A stretch of 64,000 nt of DNA from contig CAIXUZ010000003.1 of NCBI GenBank assembly GCA_903922735.1, positions 1-64,000 on the forward strand. The letters are read 5' to 3'. Of the stretch, positions 58,152 through 64,000 are shown in pieces (positions within the stretch are counted from its first letter, which is position 1; the number at the start of each line of letters is the position of its first letter). The stretch is from an uncultured Verrucomicrobia subdivision 3 bacterium (GTDB lineage Bacteria > Verrucomicrobiota > Verrucomicrobiia > Limisphaerales > UBA11358). Made by a program: the position numbers and the translations under genes. The notes beneath the pieces were generated by a model. That model made no database searches and was not told the origin of the DNA. It saw nothing but the letters and a program-made list of their open reading frames with translations.

Positions 58152-58169
58152 ACCCCCGCCGAGGCAATC

Positions 58170-59519
58170 ATGGCCACCACCACTGCACCCTGCCCCGGCG
58201 GCAAGAAGAGCGTTTTAGACGGCGTCACCGTTTATCACTGGCTGGTGCTGATCATTGCCTCCGCCTGCTGGCTGTTTGACATGATGGGCCAGCGGGTCTT
58301 TGTGCTGGCGCGGGAGCCCGCCATGCGGGAACTGCTCGGCAGCGGCGCCCCCGATGTCCTGATCAAATCCTGGGGCGCCAAGGCCACCTTCATCCTGATG
58401 CTCGGCTGGGCCACCGGCGGGATATTTTTCGGCATGTTCAGCGACCGGTATGGCCGCGTAAAAGCCATGGTGGCCACGCTGCTCGCCTACACGATTTTCT
58501 CGGGACTGACCGGCCTGGCCCGCACGGGCAACGAATTTCTCATCTACCGGTTTATCGGGGGCATGGGGGTGGGCGGCATGTTCGGCGCGGCGACCACCCT
58601 GGTGGCGGAAAGCATGCCGACGAGCGTCCGGCCGCTGGCGCTGGGCCTCATGCAAACCCTGTCCGCGCTCGGCAACATCATGGCCTCGTTGACCAGCGTC
58701 TGGATTCAGCCGGGCCGGGCGGATTTTTTCCATGGGTATGCCGGCTGGCGCCTCATTTTCTTTGTGAGCGCGCTGCCGATTGTTCTCGTGATACCGATCC
58801 TCTGGTGCCTGCGCGAGCCGGAGCCCTGGAAAGAGGCGCAGCGCCAGGCCAGGGAAAGCCGGGATAAATCCCTGAACGTCGGCTCCATGGCCGACCTGTT
58901 CAAGAATCCGCTTTGGCGCAAACATGCGTTCGTCGGCATCGCGCTGGGTTTGTCCGGCATGGCGGGATTGTGGGGGATCGGTTTTTATTCGCCCGAACTT
59001 ATTTCTGCGGCCTTGAAGGGCGAACCACAAAACGTGGTGGATAGTGTGCGCGGTTATGGGACGGCGCTGCAGGATGTGGGGGCATTTTTCGGGATGCTGA
59101 CGTTCACCATCGTCGCCACCTACGTCGGCCGCCGGCTGGCTTTCTTCGGCGCCTTCATCCTCTGCCTGTTCACGACCATTTATGTTTTCAACCGGCTGCA
59201 CAGCGGCAGCGACGCCTACTGGATGCTGCCGATGATGGGGTTTGCCCAGCTGTCGGTATTCAGCGGCTATTCGATCTATTTTCCGGAACTGTTTCCGACG
59301 CGCCTGCGCGGCACGGGCGTCGGGTTCTGCTACAATGTCGTGCGCTATCTGGCCTCCGTGTTTCCGCTCCTGCTGGGCGGACTGAATTCGCTGCTGCTGG
59401 AGCATGGCGTCAACGAACCCTTCCGCAAATCCGCCACCATCCTCTCGCTGGTCTTCGTACTCGGCCTCGTAGCCCTGATTTGGGCGCCGGAAACCAAAGG
59501 CAAACCCTTGCCCGAATAG
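58170..59519 (+). CDS. MFS sugar/acid transporter
   Basis: A 449-aa product with 12 membrane segments (VTVYHWLVLIIASACWLFDM; ATFILMLGWATGGIFFGMFS; VATLLAYTIFSGLTGLART; FIGGMGVGGMFGAATTLVAE; LIFFVSALPIVLVIPILWCL; HAFVGIALGLSGMAGLWGIG; GALAFFGAFILCLFTTIYVF-like; FPLLLGGLNSLLLEHG). Motif GMFSDRYGRVKAM is the conserved MFS loop 2-3 signature, matching D-R-x-G-R. It begins 18 bp after the OYE stop, the last gene of the operon. Likely imports the oligosaccharide, or an aromatic acid or uronate product. Confidence 0.85.
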   Translation: MATTTAPCPGGKKSVLDGVTVYHWLVLIIASACWLFDMMGQRVFVLAREPAMRELLGSGAPDVLIKSWGAKATFILMLGWATGGIFFGMFSDRYGRVKAMVATLLAYTIFSGLTGLARTGNEFLIYRFIGGMGVGGMFGAATTLVAESMPTSVRPLALGLMQTLSALGNIMASLTSVWIQPGRADFFHGYAGWRLIFFVSALPIVLVIPILWCLREPEPWKEAQRQARESRDKSLNVGSMADLFKNPLWRKHAFVGIALGLSGMAGLWGIGFYSPELISAALKGEPQNVVDSVRGYGTALQDVGAFFGMLTFTIVATYVGRRLAFFGAFILCLFTTIYVFNRLHSGSDAYWMLPMMGFAQLSVFSGYSIYFPELFPTRLRGTGVGFCYNVVRYLASVFPLLLGGLNSLLLEHGVNEPFRKSATILSLVFVLGLVALIWAPETKGKPLPE

Positions 59520-59650
59520 CCGGCGATAAGTTTGATGTGAGCGCGGTTTAAATCAGGCCATGGCCACATCCACTGCTCCGGTCGGGCTTCGCCCTCCCTA
59601 GGCAGGGAATGGACAAAGAACAAACAAAAACATAAACTCAACCATGTTCC

Positions 59651-60079
59651 ATGGACGAACTCATGGACTGGAACAGAAAAGTGAACCCGGTCAGTGGCAC
59701 GGGTTTGCTGTTGCAGGGGATGCCCGAAAGTCCGCTGGAAAATATCACGCTGCGGAACATAACGTTCGATGTGATGAACCCGCAAGACTATGCCAAACGC
59801 AAGAAACCCATTGGTGGCAAACGGACGACTCACGACGACCGTGATACCAAATCCGCACGGATGCCGACCGACGCCGCACTGGCCAATATGAAGAACCTGA
59901 CGATTGATGGCCTGCACATCAACATGCAAGAATCTGACTTCAAGCAATTCCCGCGCTCGGCATTGGCACTATTCGCGGTTGACGGGGCGCACATTTCCGG
60001 CGTGTCTCGGACTTCGTCGTCGGACAACCCGGCCGTTGTCGAGCAGACTGGTGGCAAACAAGTTCACATAACGCCATGA
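59651..60079 (+). pseudogene. C-terminal fragment of a GH28-like beta-helix enzyme
   Basis: An open frame from 59651 encoding 142 residues that read as late beta-helix coils: SGTGLLLQGMPESPLENITL then RNITFDVMNPQDYA, KNLTIDGLHINMQESDFKQF then RSALALFAVDGAHISGVSR. It ends VVEQTGGKQVHITP, the expected C-terminus of GH28-like proteins. The signal peptide and catalytic strands are missing and no upstream part is present after 59519. Its stop overlaps the next start (ATGA 60076-60079), which shows the truncated end was placed next to the DUF4886 gene. Likely decayed. Confidence 0.6.
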
Positions 60080-61230
60080 AACGCCAATTTGATTCAAAAC
60101 AGGTTGGTCATTTTTGCAATAATCCAATACAGTTAATATCCTCCTATCTATGCATCTGCCGGCGTTTCGTGCTGGTGTTGTCGGTGCTTGTCTCCGTCGC
60201 GACGCTTTCCGGGGCCGAGCGCACCTCGCTCAAACTCTTTACCATCGGCAACAGTTTCTCCGATAACCCCTTGGTTTATCTCCCGGCTCTCGCCAAGGCC
60301 GGCGGCAAGACCCTCGTCATTGGCCGGGCCAGTCTCGGCGGCTGTTCGCTCGGACGCCACGCAGGTTATCTTGCCAAAGCCGAAGCCAACGACCCCGCAG
60401 GCCGCGTTTACAAAGATTCGGGCAAACCCAGCGTGAAGACGTTGCCCGAAGCCCTGGCTGCCGACAGATGGGACATCGTCACCATTCAACAGGCGAGCAC
60501 GGAGAGCTACAAACCCGAGACATATCATCCCGCCGCTGACCAGATCATTGCCGCCATCCGCAAATATGCCCCGCAGGCCGAGATCGTCATCCAGGAAACT
60601 TGGGCCTATCGCGAAGATCATCCCTTCTTCCATACCAACGACGGCTTCACACAGCAGAAGATGTATAAGGGCCTCCGCACCGCCTATCATCAGCTCGCCG
60701 CCGAGACCGGTTTCCGGATCATCCCCACGGGGGACGCCATCGAACTGGCCCGCAAGACCCAGCACTGGACTTATGTCCCCGACCAGAATTTTGATCTCAA
60801 GAATCCACCCGCCGGACAAGTCCCCAATGAACCCACCAGTCTCAACGCCGGCTGGATCTGGGCTACGAACAAGGCCGGCCTATTGAAGTTCACCCATGAT
60901 TCCAAGCACCTTAGCACTGCGGGCAAATATCTTGCCGCCTCGGTCTGGTATCAGACGCTTTTCAACACCGATGCCGTACCGGCCAGCTTTCTGCCCCCTG
61001 GCCTCTCTGCCGGGGACGCCGCCGACCTGCGCACCCACGCCAATGCCGCCGTCAAGGCCGAGCGCAGGGAAGCCCGCACCTCGGCGTCATCCTCCACCAG
61101 CAAAATGGTTTCTGCGCCGGCGGCAAGGGCGACGGGCGTGGCTGCGAAGAGGTCCGCGATCGATTCTGCAACTTTCTGGAAGCGCACGGTTTTGAAACCC
61201 AATCTCAATCGGCTCGCAGGCATCCTTTGA
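60076..61230 (+). CDS. Exported DUF4886/SGNH-type hydrolase with an aberrant C-terminus
   Basis: A 384-aa product. Signal or anchor near residues 29-47 (CRRFVLVLSVLVSVATLSGA). Block I is LKLFTIGNSFSDNPLVYLPA, the Gly-Asn-Ser variant of SGNH proteins called DUF4886. Then ASLGGCSLGRHAGYL, DIVTIQQASTESYKPETY, EIVIQETWAYREDHPFFHTN and the final acid/base DSKHLSTAGKYLAASVWY. From about residue 328 (ERREARTSASSSTSKMVSAP) the DNA (61062-61135) is the reverse complement of a receiver-domain coding region, identical at most positions to 62081-62154 in the kinase gene. So the last ~55 residues are not native. The native domain seems complete before that point. Confidence 0.7.
   Translation: MKRQFDSKQVGHFCNNPIQLISSYLCICRRFVLVLSVLVSVATLSGAERTSLKLFTIGNSFSDNPLVYLPALAKAGGKTLVIGRASLGGCSLGRHAGYLAKAEANDPAGRVYKDSGKPSVKTLPEALAADRWDIVTIQQASTESYKPETYHPAADQIIAAIRKYAPQAEIVIQETWAYREDHPFFHTNDGFTQQKMYKGLRTAYHQLAAETGFRIIPTGDAIELARKTQHWTYVPDQNFDLKNPPAGQVPNEPTSLNAGWIWATNKAGLLKFTHDSKHLSTAGKYLAASVWYQTLFNTDAVPASFLPPGLSAGDAADLRTHANAAVKAERREARTSASSSTSKMVSAPAARATGVAAKRSAIDSATFWKRTVLKPNLNRLAGIL
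61062..61135 (+). repeat. Antisense copy of a receiver-domain coding segment
   Basis: GAGCGCAGGGAAGCCCGCAC then CTCGGCGTCATCCTCCACCA then GCAAAATGGTTTCTGCGCCG matches 62081-62150 with only a few mismatches in the same orientation. In the kinase gene this DNA is read from the opposite strand and encodes AETILLVEDDAEVRASLRS. Here it lies inside the sense frame of the SGNH gene. Confidence 0.85.
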
Positions 61231-61351
61231 AGCCGCCGCCCTGATATTCCGGCAGTTTTTGCTGGTCTGGAAAATGGCTGTATTATTTTAAAGCCCTAAA
61301 ATGAGTCAGGCCGCATTTTCCAATCCCCGGAAAATCTGCTATCTTCCCGGC

Positions 61352-61729
61352 ATGGACATCGACCTCACCAGCTTTTCAACCGCACAGAAAGAGGCGTTTT
61401 TCGATTTGTTGATTTTAGCCATGTATGCGGATGGCCATTTGACGACCTTTGAAGATGAACTGCTGCAGCAATTGCTGGCGGGCATGGGATTTACCGAAGA
61501 ACCAGCCCGCCAACGGGAATTTGATGCGGCCGTGACCAGGATCAGGCCCAGCATCGAATCCATCTACAAAGCCAAAGAACTGGCTTTGGGGCTGGCCGAG
61601 GCTTTCACCGACCGGCGCCAACAGCAGCAGGTATTTGGGGCGGTCCTTAAAATCATGAGTTCGGACTTTAATGTGAGCACCTGGGAAAGCACGCTGTTGA
61701 TGGAACTGCGGATGAAATTCAGGCTGTAA
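61352..61729 (+). CDS. TerB-like helical protein
   Basis: The start was set at ATG 61352 (MDIDLTSFSTAQKEAFFDLL); the frame is open to 61301. A 125-aa product. LILAMYADGHLTTFEDELLQ then QLLAGMGFT is the first acidic helical motif of TerB/DjlA-like domains, where Asp and Glu residues bind metal. The rest is helical (IRPSIESIYKAKELALGLAE; GAVLKIMSSDFNVSTWESTL), completing the ~120-residue fold. Cytosolic, stand-alone version. Convergent with the hybrid kinase gene, 30 bp apart. Role not inferable; TerB-like proteins are linked to metal and stress responses. Confidence 0.65.
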   Translation: MDIDLTSFSTAQKEAFFDLLILAMYADGHLTTFEDELLQQLLAGMGFTEEPARQREFDAAVTRIRPSIESIYKAKELALGLAEAFTDRRQQQQVFGAVLKIMSSDFNVSTWESTLLMELRMKFRL

Positions 61730-61759
61730 TTAAAGCGGAGGCCACATTCGGGGAGTTTA

Positions 61760-64000
61760 TCAGCTATCCAGACAATGCCTGATGATTTGGGCGAGCTGGT
61801 GCGAATCAAAGGGCTTGGCAATAAAATTGACGCCTGCTTGCAGTTGTAAATCCTGGTTCTGACCCGATATTCCCGCGCTGTAGCCACTGGCATAGACCAC
61901 TTTCAGTTTCGGATTCTGTTGCAATAACTGCCGGGCCAGATCCAATCCATTCATGCCGCCGGGCATCATCAAGTCCGTCAGCAATAAATGGATTTTCGCG
62001 CGGGATGATTGCCAGACTTGCAGGGCTTCCGCGCCGGTGGCCGCTTCCAGCACCTGATAGCCGAGCCGCATCAGGGATGAGCGCAGGGAAGCCCGCACTT
62101 CGGCATCATCCTCCACCAGCAAAATGGTTTCTGCGCCGGTGGCAATGGCAGCCGGCGGAGCCGCGACAGGTTTATGGTCCGAGGACCGATCGAGGAGGGG
62201 GAGATAAACCCGGAAGGTCGTTCCCCGGCCAACCTCGCTATACAAATTAATCCAGCCGCGATGTTCCTGAACGATGCCCAAAACCGCCGACAAACCGAGG
62301 CCGCTGCCTTTCCCGATTTCCTTGGTGGTAAAAAAGGGCTCAAATATTTTCGGCAACACTGCCGGCGGAATACCGCCGCCGGTATCTGTGACACTCAGGC
62401 AGGCAAACGCGCCCGGCCGGGCCTGGACCGCTTGCTTCGCCGTTACGGCATCAAACTCAACCGCGGCGGTTTCGATGACCAGCTGGCCACCTTGCGGCAT
62501 GGCATCGCGGGCGTTGACCGTCAAGTTCATCAGCACCTGTTCGAGCATGCCCTCGTCCGCATGAACGAATAAGGGCTGCGCCGAACACTTGATTTCCATT
62601 TGAATCTGGCCGCCGAGAATCCGGCCCAGCATCTTTGAGGCGCTGGCAACGACTTCGCATAAATCAAGGTCGTGGGGCCGCAAGGCCTGTTTACGGCTGA
62701 ACTGGAGCAATTGGCGGGTGAGATTGGCGGCCCGCTCGGAGGCGCGTTCAATATCCCCCGCATAACCGCGCTGTTCTTCCGAAAGGCCTTCCTCCGCCTT
62801 GAGCTGGCTTGCCTGCAGCTGGATCACGGCCAAAATATTGTTGAAATCATGAGCCACGCCACCGGCCAGCTGGCCCACCGCCTCCATCCTTTGTGACCGG
62901 CGCAACTGCTCCTCCAGCTGCTTGCGCTGGGTGATATCCTGCACAATGCCCGGCCAGCCGGCGGGGCTGGCTGCCGGAATCAAAACGATGCCGGCCTTTG
63001 GCCATAATCCACCGTTCGGCGCCATCGCGCCGCAGGATCCGGCACTCAAACTGCCAGTCCCCCCGGGTTTTCAAGGCCTGCTGAAATTTCTGATCCACCC
63101 CCGCGCGATCCTCCGGCACGACGTGCTCCAAAAACATCTCGTAGGTCCACTGGGGCAGGATGGTTTCGTAGCCGAAGATTTGATCGTGTTTCAAAGACCG
63201 GTAGGTGGAGTGGTCAACCAAGTCGATTTCCCAGGCGCCGGTTTCAATTTCATCCAAGGCAAACCGCAATCGATCCTCACTTTCCAGCAGCGCCGCCTCC
63301 AGTTGTTTGCGCTCCGTGATGTCCAGAGCGATGCCGGCCAGGCCGGTAACCTGGCCGGCGGAGTCCGTCAGGGGAACTTTCGAGGTCAGGATCCAGCGAG
63401 TGGAACCGTCGGGCCGGGCGATTTTTTCCTCGTGATTGAGCAGGGGCAGACCCGTTTGCAGGACCTGCTGGTCGTTCGCATAAAAGCCGGCCGCCTGCTC
63501 GGGCGGGAAGAAATCGGAATCCATTTTACCGAGGACTTCCGCTTCGGAGGCGGCGCCGAGGTTGCGAAGATCGGCCGGATTCGCCAAGGTTTTACGCATG
63601 GCACGATCTTTGAGATAAACGCACACCGGCAAGTGATCCACCAAGGTGCGCAAGAGCGCCTGTTCCTTGGCCAGCGCCTCTTTCTGCCGGGCCAGCTCCT
63701 GGCCAGCGCTGGTTATGTTCCTCCAGTAACGAGAGATAATCCTGGCCGACAAGAGGGAGCCGATCAAAAAAACCATCGTGAGTGTCAATTCATAGCAGGC
63801 TCGATTCCACCAGGCCGCCCGATACTCTGCCTTGGACAGTCCGGCAATGGCGTAGAGAGGATAATCCGTAACCTTGCAATAGGAGTAGGTTCGCTGGACA
63901 TCATCAAACGCGCGGGAATAAAACGTGCCAGCCATCTTTTGCACCTGAACCGCCCCCTGTAAATCCAAAGAAGCATTCCTTTTCCCAATTAGCCGGTCAA
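61760..64000 (-). pseudogene. Hybrid sensor histidine kinase with a +1 frameshift, 5' end outside the window
   Basis: Runs in from the right edge. The N-terminal frame carries a sensor region (NASLDLQGAVQVQ...VTDYPLYAIAGLSKAEY), a membrane helix (CYELTLTMVFLIGSLLSARI) and two PAS/PAC domains (LLRTLVDHLPVCVYLKDRAM; VTGLAGIALDITERKQL; LRFALDEIETGAWEIDL). Near 62993-63000, the phase changes at AAAGGCC: N-terminal frame WIMAKG versus C-terminal frame KAGIVLIP, consistent with one extra G. The C-terminal frame has a third PAC end (GIVQDITQRKQLEEQL), HisKA (GGVAHDFNNILAV), HATPase (MNLTVNARDAMPQGG; GSGLGLSAVLGIV) and a receiver (ETILLVEDDAEVRASLR; LLLTDLMMPGGMNG). If real, the kinase is inactive or needs frameshifting; a sequencing error would restore it. 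Confidence 0.75.

Noticed and set aside
55571..59405. Three long minus-strand frames (457, 482 and 396 codons) opposite the SDR-GH88-OYE-MFS operon
   Set aside because: They mirror four overlapping or nearly touching genes with clear family signatures; none of the three shows a domain or start context.
1..64000. CRISPR array, rRNA or tRNA genes
   Set aside because: No regularly spaced direct repeats with unique spacers, and no rRNA-like or cloverleaf sequence was recognised on reading; small tRNAs could still be missed by eye.

Overview
The window most likely comes from a member of the Verrucomicrobiota, probably subdivision 3 (Pedosphaera/Limisphaerales-like). The call rests on gene content and style only: many exported right-handed beta-helix and carbohydrate-active proteins, a G-type pseudopilin ending in an H-x9-DG-like module, an ECF sigma factor with a family-specific membrane neighbour, 'DxDGDG..ELQYFGT' calcium-binding tails, and palindromic repeats of the GGAGCGCGGCTCTGTGAGCC type. 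No rRNA, tRNA or CRISPR array was recognised.

Layout. 0-10.8 kb: two genes sharing a C-terminal helical module, an integrase scrap, then a minus-strand run of exported proteins (GH38-like, GH-A cellulase-like, two beta-helix proteins and a GWIN-repeat protein). 11-28 kb: a repeat-laced accessory region. Eight copies of a ~50-bp element (repeat A), all in one orientation, sit at gene borders. Between them lie secreted beta-helix/GH28 proteins, a VapBC-type toxin-antitoxin pair, a pseudopilin, an ECF sigma operon, a DUF4861 protein and a VCBS/Ig-domain protein. 28-31 kb: four small minus-strand genes (two lipoproteins, a tiny membrane protein, a stand-alone receiver), a TolB-like propeller protein and a transposase remnant. 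31.4-39.4 kb: a complete kdp potassium-uptake operon (27-aa membrane protein, kdpF, A, B, C, D, E), with an 11-bp-spaced direct repeat upstream that could be a KdpE site. 39.5-42 kb: a 692-aa protein combining a SEC-C zinc motif, a coiled coil and a RelE/ParE-like tail, flanked by two small genes that share a 64-bp direct repeat.

42-61 kb: a polysaccharide and uronate region. It holds a beta-helix lyase-like protein divergent from an oligogalacturonate-lyase-like propeller, a GH71/99-like enzyme with a stop codon in its signal peptide, a Gfo/Idh/MocA oxidoreductase, a heparinase II/III-like lyase, a DUF1080 plus heparin-lyase-I-like pair, and a compact SDR-GH88-OYE-MFS operon. The apparent logic is that secreted lyases cut acidic polysaccharide, GH88 releases unsaturated uronic acid, the SDR and OYE proteins may process it, and the MFS protein imports substrate. 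61-64 kb: a GH28 fragment, a DUF4886-type SGNH protein whose 3' end carries antisense receiver-domain DNA, a TerB-like protein, and a frameshifted hybrid histidine kinase running off the window.

Most start codons were moved inward from the longest possible frame to the first ATG preceding a signal peptide or family N-terminus. All functional names are by recognition of motifs and overall sequence, not by database search.
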